This document shows, in pieces, positions 52,460 through 61,008 of a stretch of DNA of 64,000 bases (position 1 is the stretch's first letter; each line of letters starts with the position of its first letter). The notes beneath the pieces were generated by a model. It had not been told where the DNA came from. It searched no databases and worked only from the letters and a program-made list of their open reading frames with translations. The position numbers and the translations under genes were made by a program. This DNA is from Clostridioides difficile CD160 (GTDB taxonomy: Bacteria > Bacillota > Clostridia > Peptostreptococcales > Peptostreptococcaceae), in NCBI RefSeq assembly GCF_000449425.2, contig NZ_AVHW01000028.1, positions 62,001 to 126,000 of the forward strand. The letters run 5' to 3'.

Positions 52460-52527
52460 ATTAGTTGATATATCAATTATTATTGCTTTTTATATTGGAT
52501 TAAAATATAATTGACATACCAACTAAT
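52460..52527. repeat. 21-bp imperfect inverted repeat with MarR-like dyad
   Basis: Bases 52460-52480 and 52507-52527 are inverted copies (19 of 21 match). The left arm contains the palindrome TTGATATATCAA (52465-52476), similar to the TTGATATA elements at the flavoprotein/MarR promoter (38224-38250). The right arm overlaps a TTGACA -35. Confidence 0.65.
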
Positions 52528-52540
52528 TTTGTTTTATATA
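52511..52540 (+). promoter_or_regulatory. Orphan promoter-like sequence
   Basis: TTGACA (52511-52516), 18-base spacer, TATATA (52535-52540). No gene on the + strand follows for about 1 kb except a 29-codon frame. Confidence 0.4.
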
Positions 52541-52750
52541 GTTTTAAATAAGAGAATAATAAATTCAAATGAGCCTAAAAGAGCAAGTATCTACAAAAAA
52601 TAATATTTGTTTAGGCATTATAATAACACCAAATAAAGTATTCATAATTCAAATGTAAAGTTGGAAGGTATGATGAAAGAAAATATTAAGGATATCTAAT
52701 AATATAATGATATATATTTATTAGTGGATAGATTAGTAATCAAGAGGGAA

Positions 52751-52796
52751 GTTACGTACTATAAAAAGAGTGTGGTGCTATTTTCTAGTACGTAAC
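52751..52796. repeat. Hairpin downstream of the Rrf2 gene
   Basis: GTTACGTACTA (52751-52761) pairs perfectly with TAGTACGTAAC (52786-52796), extended by partly matching purine/pyrimidine flanks. No strong T tract on either strand, but its position suits the end of the minus-strand Rrf2 transcript. Confidence 0.6.
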
Positions 52797-52808
52797 CTCT
52801 CTAATAAA

Positions 52809-53312
52809 TCATTTTTCAGTATTTTTAAACCATTCTATTGTAGCTTTTTCCATCTCTTTAGGAAGTATATTATTATATACTTGATTATATAACCATGATA
52901 AAGTCTTATTATTCAAGTAATTTTTCATTTCATTTTCAGCTTCTAACATTACTACTTTTATTAAACAAGGACACTTAGTATGTGTATCTGGTAAATTTTC
53001 CTTATCTAATAATATGTTATTTTGTCTAATTTCTGCACATTGGAAGAATGATTCCTTTCCCTCTACTGCTTCAATAACATTCCAAAATGTTATATCTTTT
53101 GCATCACGAGCTAATGTATACCCACCTTTTACTCCTGGAACAGATTTTACTATTCCTGATTTACTTAATTTAGCATATATTTTCGATAGATAAGTCTCTG
53201 ATATTCCTTGAAATGTTGCCAAATCTCTGATTCCAACAGATTTACCTTCTTCTAAATTTACCATATATAATAAACAATGTAGTGCATATTCTACTCCTAT
53301 TGAAAACTTCAT
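52809..53312 (-). CDS. Rrf2-family regulator with cysteine cluster
   Basis: A 167-residue Rrf2 protein (GVEYALHCLLYMVNLEEGKSVGIRDLATFQGISETYLSKIYAKLSKSGIVKSVPGVKGGYTLAR). Three cysteines in the C-terminal half (FFQCAEIR and THTKCPCLIK) match the spacing idea of IscR/NsrR cluster ligands, so it may carry an Fe-S cluster and sense NO, oxygen or cluster status. It is divergent from a flavin-binding protein and a ferredoxin, its likely targets. Confidence 0.85.
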   Translation of the reverse strand: MKFSIGVEYALHCLLYMVNLEEGKSVGIRDLATFQGISETYLSKIYAKLSKSGIVKSVPGVKGGYTLARDAKDITFWNVIEAVEGKESFFQCAEIRQNNILLDKENLPDTHTKCPCLIKVVMLEAENEMKNYLNNKTLSWLYNQVYNNILPKEMEKATIEWFKNTEK

Positions 53313-53426
53313 TACAGCAAAACTCCTTCTCTAAAATAATATCTTTAATAATACATTATTATTAATTATCATTCAACCCATTACCTTATTATCAAATCTT
53401 ATAAAATAATATAATTTTTATCATTG

Positions 53427-53456
53427 ACATAGTATAAAAACTATTATATTATAATT
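53427..53456 (+). promoter_or_regulatory. Promoter of the flavin protein gene
   Basis: TTGACA, 17-base spacer, TATTAT. The spacer carries the dyad ATAGT-N6-ACTAT, a possible site for the divergent Rrf2 regulator. Coordinates are read from the text and could be off by a base or two. Confidence 0.55.
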
Positions 53457-53554
53457 AAAGACAAGATATATCGGCGATAATAAATATCTTTAATATATCT
53501 TTTAAATATTCATCAATTTAAAAATTATTCTTAATATACAGGAGGAAATATAAG

Positions 53555-53926
53555 ATGTTTACAGAAAAGTTTTTCGAAGTATTAAATAATGAAGGCGTAG
53601 TTTCCATAGTAACTTATAACAATAGCGAGGCTCATGTATCTAATACTTGGAATAGTTATATAGTTCTTGCTGATGAAAATAAAATTTTAATTCCAGCAGC
53701 TGCAATGATTAAAACAGAGGAAAATATAAATATCAACTCTAAAGTTAAATTGACTATTGGTAGTCACGAGGTAATGGGATATAGATACATGGGAACAGGA
53801 TTTTTACTTGAAGGAAAAGCCAGATTCTTAAAAGAAGGAAGTGATTTTAAAATGATGGCAGATAAATTTCCTTTTTTAACAAGAGTGTTAGAAATTACAG
53901 TTGAGTCTTGTAAACAAACTTTATAA
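53555..53926 (+). CDS. Pyridoxamine 5'-phosphate oxidase-like FMN-binding protein
   Basis: A 123-residue split-barrel protein (FFEVLNNEGVVSIVTYNNSEAHVSNTWNSYIVLADENKILIPAAAM). Such proteins bind FMN and act in redox reactions or haem/NO chemistry; this one is not a biosynthetic PNPOx. AGGAGG precedes the ATG, and a ferredoxin follows 28 bases downstream, suggesting an electron-transfer pair. Confidence 0.8.
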   Translation: MFTEKFFEVLNNEGVVSIVTYNNSEAHVSNTWNSYIVLADENKILIPAAAMIKTEENININSKVKLTIGSHEVMGYRYMGTGFLLEGKARFLKEGSDFKMMADKFPFLTRVLEITVESCKQTL

Positions 53927-53954
53927 AACATATTTTAAGTTTAAGGAGAGAATT

Positions 53955-54131
53955 ATGCCAAGAAGAATCAATAAATCTAATTGTATAGGTTGTGGCTCTT
54001 GCGAGAGAGTGTGTAAGGTTGGGTGTATAACAAAATTAGAAGAAAAAAGAATAATCAATGAATCTGTATGTGTTGACTGCGGAGCTTGTCAACTTATATG
54101 CCCTAAAAAATGTATATCTTCAAAGCAATAG
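53955..54131 (+). CDS. Two-cluster 4Fe-4S ferredoxin-like protein
   Basis: A 58-residue protein with CIGCGSCERVCKVGC and CVDCGACQLICPKKC. The first cluster has Lys after the fourth cysteine instead of the usual Pro. ATG 53955 is chosen for AAGGAGA upstream; the open frame before it is untranslated. Basic N terminus MPRRINKSN. Probably an electron carrier for the preceding flavin protein. Confidence 0.85.
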   Translation: MPRRINKSNCIGCGSCERVCKVGCITKLEEKRIINESVCVDCGACQLICPKKCISSKQ

Positions 54132-54240
54132 AAATGTTATTAAGTAAATAGAATTGACAGTAAAATAATAATTTATTTGTTAAGTTAGAACTATGAAGTG
54201 TAGTGAAGAGAATAGTATTTGTTAGTATACAAGCAGAAAG

Positions 54241-54268
54241 AGCTATTGCAGAAGAGCTATTGCAGAAC
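54241..54268. repeat. 14-bp tandem duplication
   Basis: GAGCTATTGCAGAA is repeated head to tail at 54241-54254 and 54255-54268, in the non-coding space between the convergent ferredoxin and amidase genes. Confidence 0.9.
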
Positions 54269-54312
54269 AAATTTAATTTGCTCATGCGACAGCCTCTTCT
54301 ATTATATGTTTA

Positions 54313-55140
54313 TTATTTCAAAGTTTTAAGTTCATATAAGTCTGTTCTTCTATGTTTAAGCAATGGTAATTGCTGTCTTATGTCAGGAATTAAATCTCTA
54401 TCAATATCAGCATAAATAATACATTCCTTTTCATCAGCTTGAGCAATAATTTTTCCCCAAGGGTCTGAAATTCTTGAATTACCATAAGCTATGTAGGAAG
54501 CATCTTTATTTCTAGCAGGTGCAGCACCAACATAGAATATTTGATTATCTAAAGCACGCATTCTTATAGATAACTCCCAATGAGCAGGGCCAGTAGTCAT
54601 ATTAAACGCAGCAGGTAAGATAACGATTTCAGCACCTTTAAGAGCCATTAAACGTGATAATTCAGGGAATCGAATGTCATAACAAATAGCTATACCAACT
54701 TTTCCATACTCAGTATCTATTACAGTAACATCATTTCCTGCTGTAAGAGTATCGGATTCTTTAAAGCTAACCTTTCCTGTAACTTCAATATCAAATAAGT
54801 GCATTTTACGGTGTTTTCCAATTAGAGTTCCATTTTTATCAAATACATAGCAAGTATTATAGATTTTTCCATCTTCTAATTCTGGTATACTACCAGAAAC
54901 TAGATAGATTCCATGTTTTTCGGCTAGCTTACTCAATACCGCTGTTGTTTCACCTGGATATTCTTCAGCAAATTTAGGAAAATATTTATTTTCATATGGA
55001 CAGTTAAACATTTCTGGCAAAATCACAATTTTAGCTCCATTGATGGCAGCTTCTGTTACCATTTCTACAGCATGATTGATATTTTCAATTTTATTTTCTG
55101 TAGTTATCATCTGACATACTGCAATTTTATAAGAATTCAT
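54313..55140 (-). CDS. Nitrilase-superfamily amidase (omega-amidase-like)
   Basis: A 275-residue carbon-nitrogen hydrolase with the Glu-Lys-Cys triad: E in VILPEMFNCPY, K in GKHRKMHLFD, C in VGIAICYDIRFPEL. The NIT2-like pattern suggests omega-amidase activity on 2-oxoglutaramate or similar deaminated amides. ATG 55140 is chosen because AAAGGAG lies 9 bases upstream. It stands alone on the minus strand. Confidence 0.85.
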   Translation of the reverse strand: MNSYKIAVCQMITTENKIENINHAVEMVTEAAINGAKIVILPEMFNCPYENKYFPKFAEEYPGETTAVLSKLAEKHGIYLVSGSIPELEDGKIYNTCYVFDKNGTLIGKHRKMHLFDIEVTGKVSFKESDTLTAGNDVTVIDTEYGKVGIAICYDIRFPELSRLMALKGAEIVILPAAFNMTTGPAHWELSIRMRALDNQIFYVGAAPARNKDASYIAYGNSRISDPWGKIIAQADEKECIIYADIDRDLIPDIRQQLPLLKHRRTDLYELKTLK

Positions 55141-55354
55141 AGAAATTACTCCTTTCAATATTTTTATGTTATTATAACATATTAAATAAAAATTAGATAT
55201 TCTTAGATTTCCATAAAGAGGTAAGAAAAGGACTTATAAGTATATCTAAAAAAGTACATAGATATTATTATAATTATCTGTTGTATCCATATATTGACTT
55301 TTCTTATATATGTTGATAGTATTATTATAAATACAATAGAATAATTAATAGAGT

Positions 55355-55452
55355 TTTATAGGGTTCCGCAATTATTAATGATTGGTCTGGTCCAAGATAA
55401 AACCCACAGCATAGTTTTACTGTGAACACGGAAGGATAAAAACCTGGGAGAT
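55355..55452 (+). ncRNA. Guanidine-I (ykkC) riboswitch aptamer
   Basis: The conserved elements appear in order: GGGTTCCG (55361), GGTCTGGTCCAAG (55384), ACACGG (55426) and GGATAAAAACCTGGGAGA (55434). Together with the downstream SMR guanidinium exporter this is the classic ykkC class I arrangement. Guanidinium binding should prevent the overlapping terminator from forming. Confidence 0.93.
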
Positions 55453-55484
55453 ATTTTAGAATATTTCTCAGGTTATTTTATTTG
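55441..55484 (+). terminator. Riboswitch-controlled terminator
   Basis: AACCTGGGAGATATT (55441-55455) pairs with AATATTTCTCAGGTT (ending 55474) and is followed by ATTTTATTT. The 5' arm is part of the aptamer's final stem, so ligand binding and termination are mutually exclusive (an ON switch). Confidence 0.85.
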
Positions 55485-55519
55485 TAAAAAATGAGAAATT
55501 TGATGAGAGGGATGATTTT

Positions 55520-55840
55520 ATGAAATGGTTATTTTTATTTATTGCAGGTTTGTTTGAGGTTTTTTGGGCTTTTCAACTAAAAAATTCGCATGGATTTTCT
55601 AGATTGACTCCAAGTATACTTACTATTGTTGGAATGATTATAAGTTTTTACTTTTTATCATTAGCACTTAAACATCTTCCACTTGGAACTTCATATGCTA
55701 TATGGACTGGAATTGGTACCGTTGGTACAGCTATTGTGGGGATTGCTATATTAAATGAGCCTATCAGTATAGCTAGAATTGCATGTATAGGTCTTATTGT
55801 GGTAGGGATTGTAGGTTTAAAGTTACTGTCTACTAATTAG
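55520..55840 (+). CDS. gdx: SMR-family guanidinium exporter Gdx
   Basis: A 106-residue four-helix protein of the small multidrug resistance family. E13 in GLFEVFWA is the central proton/substrate carboxylate, and [16 protein letters not shown] is the Gdx/SugE-type helix 3 motif. It exports guanidinium in exchange for protons. Expression should rise with guanidinium through the upstream riboswitch. GAGAGGG precedes the ATG. Confidence 0.93.
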   Translation: MKWLFLFIAGLFEVFWAFQLKNSHGFSRLTPSILTIVGMIISFYFLSLALKHLPLGTSYAIWTGIGTVGTAIVGIAILNEPISIARIACIGLIVVGIVGLKLLSTN

Positions 55841-55857
55841 AATGAATTAATTTAAAT

Positions 55858-55938
55858 AAGCTATGAAAGTAAAGATTTTTTAAATATTTTAAAATAATTA
55901 ATATTGAAAAAGTCTTCATTTCATAGCTTTTTTTATAA
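55858..55938 (+). terminator. Terminator after gdx
   Basis: AAGCTATGAA (55858-55867) pairs with TTCATAGCTT (55920-55929) at the base of a longer AT-rich hairpin, followed by TTTTTTT. Confidence 0.75.
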
Positions 55939-55976
55939 GTTTATTATATTTGAAAATTATATGTATATACTATGTA

Positions 55977-56657
55977 TTATTTTGCTAATAAAAGAGCAGT
56001 TAAATCCATAGGGTCAACTATTACACCATCTTTATAAACACGCATATTTCCAGATGCTATTTCATCTATTAATATTACTTCATCATTGTAGAATCCAAAT
56101 TCAAATTTGATATCATAAAGCTCAAGTCCTTTTTCAGCTATAGTATCACGAACTATATTAGAAATTTTTTGAGTCATACTTTTCATTGAATCAAATTGAG
56201 CTTGAGTCATAATATTTAAAGCTTCTAAACCTTCAGATGTTATAAGTGGGTCACAACGGTCATCGTCTTTTAAAGTTGCTTCTACATAACAATCTAGTTT
56301 AGCACCTTCTTCAACGCATGAACCATAACGACGTAAGAAACTACCAACAGCTCTATAACGACAAATAACTTCTAATCCATTACCAAAAACTTTTGCTGGT
56401 AGAACTTCCATAGTTGCTTCTTCTAAGTTAGCACCTACATAATGAGTTTTAATTCCAGCATTGTTTAGAATTTCAAAAAACTTAACAGATGTCTCTAAAT
56501 TAGCTCTACCAATTCCATCTATACTTAGACCTACACTATTTTCACCTGGGTCAAATACACCATCTTTACCAGTTACATCGTCCTTAAATTTAAGTAAGTA
56601 ATTTCCATTATCTAGTTCAAAAACATCTTTAGTCTTTCCTTGATACACTTTTTTCAT
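55977..56657 (-). CDS. purC: SAICAR synthase PurC (stand-alone copy)
   Basis: A 226-residue phosphoribosylaminoimidazole-succinocarboxamide synthase: [14 protein letters not shown] start, [25 protein letters not shown], and the C-terminal [27 protein letters not shown]. It ligates aspartate to CAIR in purine synthesis. It stands alone here, outside any pur operon. ATG 56657 is chosen for GGAGG 6 bases upstream. It may be a second copy of the enzyme in this genome. Confidence 0.9.
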   Translation of the reverse strand: MKKVYQGKTKDVFELDNGNYLLKFKDDVTGKDGVFDPGENSVGLSIDGIGRANLETSVKFFEILNNAGIKTHYVGANLEEATMEVLPAKVFGNGLEVICRYRAVGSFLRRYGSCVEEGAKLDCYVEATLKDDDRCDPLITSEGLEALNIMTQAQFDSMKSMTQKISNIVRDTIAEKGLELYDIKFEFGFYNDEVILIDEIASGNMRVYKDGVIVDPMDLTALLLAK

Positions 56658-56862
56658 AAACAACCTCCAAAAAGTTAAATTATTATATTGAATAAGGCAT
56701 TAGTGTCAAAAAAGTTCTGATATTCGCATGAAAATTTATATTGATACCTTATATTTAATATTATATCACAAATAGAAGTAAAATTTCCGAACATTTTTAT
56801 AAAAATAATAAAAAAAGTACATTTTATAGATTTTATAATAAAAGACTTAGTGTAGAAGGTGA

Positions 56863-56881
56863 GTGTCATTTACATTGACAC
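56863..56881. promoter_or_regulatory. Putative sigma-54 activator site
   Basis: GTGTCA-N7-TGACAC (56863-56881) is a perfect dyad about 95 bases upstream of the -24 box. A related TTTGACACAC...AACACACATT element lies between. Enhancer-binding regulators of the LevR type use such upstream sites; none is encoded in this window. Confidence 0.6.
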
Positions 56882-56973
56882 ACATAGGCTTTAATATAAA
56901 TAATTTTTGACACACTTTAACACACATTTAATGATAATTTGACAAACCGCATGAAAACAGTATTTACATATAT

Positions 56974-56989
56974 TGGCATGAAAATTGCT
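56974..56989 (+). promoter_or_regulatory. Sigma-54 (-24/-12) promoter of the PTS operon
   Basis: TGGCATGAAAATTGCT matches TGGCA-N7-TTGCW exactly, with GG at 56975-56976 and GC at 56987-56988 (10 bases apart). Transcription should start near 57000, 55 bases before the first start codon. Confidence 0.88.
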
Positions 56990-57054
56990 CTATATATTTA
57001 ACATATAAAAATGAATGTATATTTAAATAGAATAAATAATAGGGGTGATTAATA

Positions 57055-58107
57055 GTGAAGTCAGTTAGATTCTATGGTATAAGAGACACAAGAATTGAAG
57101 ATGTAGAGGTACCAAAAATATTAGAAAAAGATGATGTAATAGTTAAAGTAAAAGTAGCTGGAATATGTGGTTCTGATATATCGAAGTACTCAAAGACAGG
57201 TCCACATATGGTAGGCGAAATTTTAGGTCATGAATTTTCTGGAGAAGTAGCTCAGGTTGGTTCAGAAGTAAAAAATTTTAAAATAGGAGATAGAGTTGCT
57301 GTTTGCCCAGCGATGCCATGCTTTAAGTGTGATGAATGTAAAAAAGGATTATATTCGAGATGCAATAATGTATCGATAATAGGAAATAAAGAACTTGGAG
57401 GGTGTTTCGCTGAGTATACAAAGGTAAAAGAAAGAAATTTAATAAAAATACCAGATGAAATAAGCTATGAAACAGCTGCTGCTTTAGAACCAGTATGTAT
57501 AGCAGGACATGGTCTTTTCAGGTCAGAGACTAGAGTTGGAGATACTGTTGTGGTACTTGGAACAGGACCAATAGGATTATTCTCAATACAATGGGCAAAG
57601 ATATTTGGTTCTACAAAAATAATAGCTGTGGACGTATTTGATGAGAAATTAGAATTAGCAAAAGAGTTAGGAGCAGATATTTGTATAAATGCAAAAGACA
57701 AGAATCTTATAAATGAAGTAAAAAATTTAACTAATGGGGCTGGAGCAGATGTTGTTATTGAATCAGCAGGAACTCCAATGACATGCGGTCAAGTATTGTT
57801 GTTAGCCAAAAAAGGAGGGACAGTACTGTATGCAGGTGTACCATATGGAGATGTAGCTTTGACTAGAGAACAATTTGAGAAGATAGTAAGAAGTGAATTA
57901 ACCGTAAAGGGAACTTGGTTTGGAAATTCATTCCCATTTCCAGGAAAAGAATGGAGTACTGGGTTATATCACATGGAGAAAGGGGACATGAATGTTGAAA
58001 AATTAGTAACACATAGAATAAACTTGGACGAAGTGCCATCTTATTTTGAAAAAATATACAAAAGAGATATCTTCTTTGGTAAGATAATGATTAATGTAGC
58101 TAATTAG
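57055..58107 (+). CDS. Zinc-dependent sugar-alcohol (phosphate) dehydrogenase
   Basis: A 350-residue medium-chain dehydrogenase: catalytic zinc region CGSDISKYS and GHEFSGEV, structural zinc cysteines in CPAMPCFKCDECKKGLYSRC, and NAD-binding VVLGTGPIGLFSIQWAK. It resembles galactitol-1-phosphate 5-dehydrogenase. It probably oxidises the sugar-alcohol phosphate brought in by the PTS encoded downstream. The start is GTG 57055 after AGGGGTGA. It is the first gene of the sigma-54 operon. Confidence 0.88.
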   Translation: MKSVRFYGIRDTRIEDVEVPKILEKDDVIVKVKVAGICGSDISKYSKTGPHMVGEILGHEFSGEVAQVGSEVKNFKIGDRVAVCPAMPCFKCDECKKGLYSRCNNVSIIGNKELGGCFAEYTKVKERNLIKIPDEISYETAAALEPVCIAGHGLFRSETRVGDTVVVLGTGPIGLFSIQWAKIFGSTKIIAVDVFDEKLELAKELGADICINAKDKNLINEVKNLTNGAGADVVIESAGTPMTCGQVLLLAKKGGTVLYAGVPYGDVALTREQFEKIVRSELTVKGTWFGNSFPFPGKEWSTGLYHMEKGDMNVEKLVTHRINLDEVPSYFEKIYKRDIFFGKIMINVAN

Positions 58108-58174
58108 ATTAGAATGCTAGAGTAATAATCTATAATCTATATAAAAAAGTTTAGTTAAGAAAGGTATGATTCAT

Positions 58175-58582
58175 ATGGCAGGAATAGTTATAGCTGCACA
58201 TGGAAATATGGCTAAAGCAATGTTAGAAAGTGCTGAATTAATAGTAGGTAAACAGGAAAAAGTAGAAACTTTAGGATTAAACCATGGTGACAGTATAGAT
58301 GATTTTAGTAAAAGATTAGAAAATGAAATTGAAAAATATAAAGATGAAGGTGTTTTATTATTGCTTGACTTTTATGGTGGAACTCCATTTAATACATCTG
58401 CGATTGTAATAAATAAGTTTGCTAAAGTATGTGACTTGGAATGTTTAACAGGTGTAAATTTACCTATGCTTTTAGAATTATTTTTAAATAGAGAGAACAT
58501 GAAGTTAATAGAGTTAAAGAATCTATGTGAAGAAGTTGGAGTATCAGGGATTAAAGATGTAAAAGCAGCTTTAAATATATAA
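58175..58582 (+). CDS. Mannose-family PTS component IIA
   Basis: A 135-residue EIIA of the mannose/sorbose type, with H9 in IAAHGNMAKAM as the phosphorylated histidine and LLLLDFYGGTPFNTS downstream. The start is ATG 58175, since AAGAAAGG lies 10 bases upstream; the earlier ATG at 58166 is too close. It takes phosphate from HPr and passes it to IIB. Confidence 0.88.
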   Translation: MAGIVIAAHGNMAKAMLESAELIVGKQEKVETLGLNHGDSIDDFSKRLENEIEKYKDEGVLLLLDFYGGTPFNTSAIVINKFAKVCDLECLTGVNLPMLLELFLNRENMKLIELKNLCEEVGVSGIKDVKAALNI

Positions 58583-58609
58583 AATAAATTAAAAACTGGA
58601 GGAATTATT

Positions 58610-59083
58610 ATGAGTAATATAGCATTAACAAGAATTGATGATAGATTGATACATGGTCAGGTGATTACTGCTTGGTGTAAGATTACATCAGCAAAAAGGA
58701 TAGTAATAGTGGATGATTTGGTTGTAAAAGACCCATTCATAGTTCAAGTTTTACAAATGGCAGCACCATCAACTGTTAAGGTTGAGGTACATGATGTAGA
58801 GTCAGGTGCTGAGGTATTAAAATCATATAATGGGGATGAAAATTTAATCGTCTTAGTTAAATACCCTAAAACTGTTTTGGGTTTAGTAAACAATGGAGTA
58901 GATTTAAAAGAGCTAAACGTTGGGGGTATGGGAGCTGGACTTGGGAGAAGAAGTTTTTATAAAAATATATCTGTATCAGATGAAGAAAAAGAAATATTTA
59001 AAGAACTAATATCAAAGGATATTAAGTGCTTTATACAAATAGTACCAGATGCAAAAAAAATTGATGTAGGAACTTTATTATAA
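58610..59083 (+). CDS. Mannose-family PTS component IIB
   Basis: A 157-residue EIIB of the sorbose/mannose family. H15 in RIDDRLIHGQVITAW is the phosphocarrier; VGGMGAGLGRRSFYKNISVSDEE is the typical C-terminal segment. It passes phosphate to the sugar at the IIC-IID channel. It is the third gene of the operon. Confidence 0.9.
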   Translation: MSNIALTRIDDRLIHGQVITAWCKITSAKRIVIVDDLVVKDPFIVQVLQMAAPSTVKVEVHDVESGAEVLKSYNGDENLIVLVKYPKTVLGLVNNGVDLKELNVGGMGAGLGRRSFYKNISVSDEEKEIFKELISKDIKCFIQIVPDAKKIDVGTLL

Positions 59084-59128
59084 AAATAATATCTTTTGAA
59101 TCTTTAGAAATAAATAAGGAGGAAGTCT

Positions 59129-59887
59129 ATGCAAATTTCACTAATTCAAGCAGTATTAATAGCAATTTTTTATTATCTTTCTTGGAGTCCATGGCTGACT
59201 TATGTTGGATTTTTTACATGGAATAGACCTTTGTTAGCAGGATTTGTGACAGGAATTATATTAGGAGACCCTGTCCAAGGAGCAATTATAGGAGCGGGTA
59301 TAAATATGATATATTTAGGTTTTATATCAGCAGGAGGGGCACAGATGGGAGACCCAGCTTTTGCAGGATATGTGGGGACTGCTTTAGCTATAGCATCTAA
59401 GCTAGATGTAAGTACTGCAATGGCAATAGCTGTCCCATTAGGTACTGTCGCAACTGTACTTTGGATTGGAAAAATGACAGTAAATTCTTTTTTTGCACAT
59501 TGGGCTGATAAGGAAGTTCAAAAGGGTAATGTCGACAAGGTAGCGTTTATAAATATAGTTCCACCACAGATACTATTATTTGCAATGAGTTTTATACCTG
59601 CATTATTAGTGGTTTATTTTGGTCCAAATGCTATAGATGGTATGTTGGAAGTAATGAATGAGAATGTACTTCATGTATTTAATGTAATTGGAGCGATGTT
59701 ACCAGCACTTGGAATTGCTATGAATTTAAAATTGATTGGAAATAAATTTACTATGCCCTTTTTCATATTAGGAATATTGATGGCTGTTTATTTTAAAGTG
59801 GATATAATAGTAATATCTGTTATTGGGGTAATACTTGCTCTTACGATTACTTCAATTAAGTACGGAAAAGATAGTGCTACATTTTAA
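59129..59887 (+). CDS. Mannose-family PTS component IIC
   Basis: A 252-residue membrane protein with about six to seven helices (SWSPWLTYVGFFTWNRPLLAGFVTGIILGDPVQGAIIGAGINMIYLGFI), matching the EII-Sor IIC family. With IID it forms the sugar channel. AAGGAGGAAG precedes the ATG. Confidence 0.92.
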   Translation: MQISLIQAVLIAIFYYLSWSPWLTYVGFFTWNRPLLAGFVTGIILGDPVQGAIIGAGINMIYLGFISAGGAQMGDPAFAGYVGTALAIASKLDVSTAMAIAVPLGTVATVLWIGKMTVNSFFAHWADKEVQKGNVDKVAFINIVPPQILLFAMSFIPALLVVYFGPNAIDGMLEVMNENVLHVFNVIGAMLPALGIAMNLKLIGNKFTMPFFILGILMAVYFKVDIIVISVIGVILALTITSIKYGKDSATF

Positions 59888-59910
59888 ATACATGAGAGGG
59901 GGAAAATATT

Positions 59911-60750
59911 ATGTCAGATACAAAAAGTGAAGTGTCTAAGAAAACGTTAAGTAAGAGGGATGTAATAAAATCATGGCTAAGATGGTTTTTCTTTGCACAG
60001 TCTAATTATAATTATGAAAGGTTACAATCAACTGCATTTTCACATTCAATGTTACCAGTACTTAAAAAATTATATCCAGATAAGGAAGAGTTAAAACAAG
60101 AAGTTGAAACTCATCTGGCTTTTTTTAATACAGAACCTATATGTGGATGTGTTATACATGGAATAACAATAGCAATGGAAGAAGAAAAAGCTAATGGTGC
60201 AGATGAGATAAGTGGCGATGGTATGAATGCCATAAAAACAGGCCTGATGGGTCCATTAGCAGGTATTGGTGATACTCTAACTCAGGGAGTTATAACACCA
60301 ATAGTATTAGCTGTTTGTATTGGTTTAACTGAAGGAGGAGCGTCAATCGCAGGACCTATACTATTTGTAATAGCTCAATATGCAATAATGACTTCAATTT
60401 CTTTTGGAATGTGGACAAGTGGATATAAGTATGGGAAAAAAGCTGTTGAAAGTATACTTCAAGGTGGAATAGTAAATAAGGTTATAGAAGGAGCTTCTAT
60501 ACTAGGGACTTTAGTTATGGGAGGACTTGTAGGTAGATTTATTAATTTATCTACACCAATCAGTTATACTAGTGGAGATTTTAAGTTTAGTCTTCAAACA
60601 GATTTACTTGATAAGATATTCCCAGGATTAATTCCTTTGGTGCTTACCTTATTAGTACTTTTTGCTTTAAAGAAAGGGCTTTCTCCAATAAAAATAATGT
60701 TTATATTAATAGTAGTGGGAGCTATTACAGGTATTGTGGGATTATTTTAA
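59911..60750 (+). CDS. Mannose-family PTS component IID
   Basis: A 279-residue IID: a soluble N-terminal part (WLRWFFFAQSNYNYERLQSTAFSHSMLPVLKKLYP) and a C-terminal membrane part including GLMGPLAGIGDTLTQGVI. The set IIA-IIB-IIC-IID is complete. The dehydrogenase suggests a polyol or aminosugar-alcohol substrate, but the sugar is not decided by sequence. Confidence 0.92.
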   Translation: MSDTKSEVSKKTLSKRDVIKSWLRWFFFAQSNYNYERLQSTAFSHSMLPVLKKLYPDKEELKQEVETHLAFFNTEPICGCVIHGITIAMEEEKANGADEISGDGMNAIKTGLMGPLAGIGDTLTQGVITPIVLAVCIGLTEGGASIAGPILFVIAQYAIMTSISFGMWTSGYKYGKKAVESILQGGIVNKVIEGASILGTLVMGGLVGRFINLSTPISYTSGDFKFSLQTDLLDKIFPGLIPLVLTLLVLFALKKGLSPIKIMFILIVVGAITGIVGLF

Positions 60751-60893
60751 ATATATATACTATATAGTCAAAGAGGATTATAAATAGGTTGATTAAATTT
60801 ATAAGAGAGTAGTAAAAAGTATAGTGATTAGGGTAATTAAATTTATAATAGATTGATTTTTAAGGTTATACAAGCTACACTATATAATCTTTT

Positions 60894-60941
60894 AAAAAGT
60901 ATCTCAGAAAGATTTTTAATCTAGATGAGGTACTTTTTTAT
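60894..60941 (+). terminator. Terminator of the PTS operon
   Basis: AAAAAGTATCTCA (60894-60906) pairs with TGAGGTACTTTTT (60926-60938), with an inner AGATTT/AATCT stem. The surrounding gap 60751-61096 (about 350 bases) holds only this and a putative regulator site. Confidence 0.8.
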
Positions 60942-61008
60942 TTGGATATAAAATTTTAAGTTGATTCAAAAAGATAGCAATTATATGTAATTAATATATT
61001 ATAAATAA

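Larger units (their letters stand above)
52104..52808. other. 705-base gene-poor region
   Basis: No gene of normal length is visible. Contents: a response-regulator site (52162-52177), a 21-bp imperfect inverted repeat (52460-52527), a promoter-like sequence (52511-52540) that faces no clear gene, a 29-codon open frame (52569-52658) and a hairpin at 52751-52796. It may be the scar of a lost gene or encode a small RNA. Confidence 0.6.
56658..57054. other. Intergenic region with sigma-54 control elements
   Basis: About 400 bases between divergent purC and the PTS operon. It contains the sigma-54 promoter at 56974-56989 and upstream dyads for an activator. No gene is visible. Confidence 0.7.
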
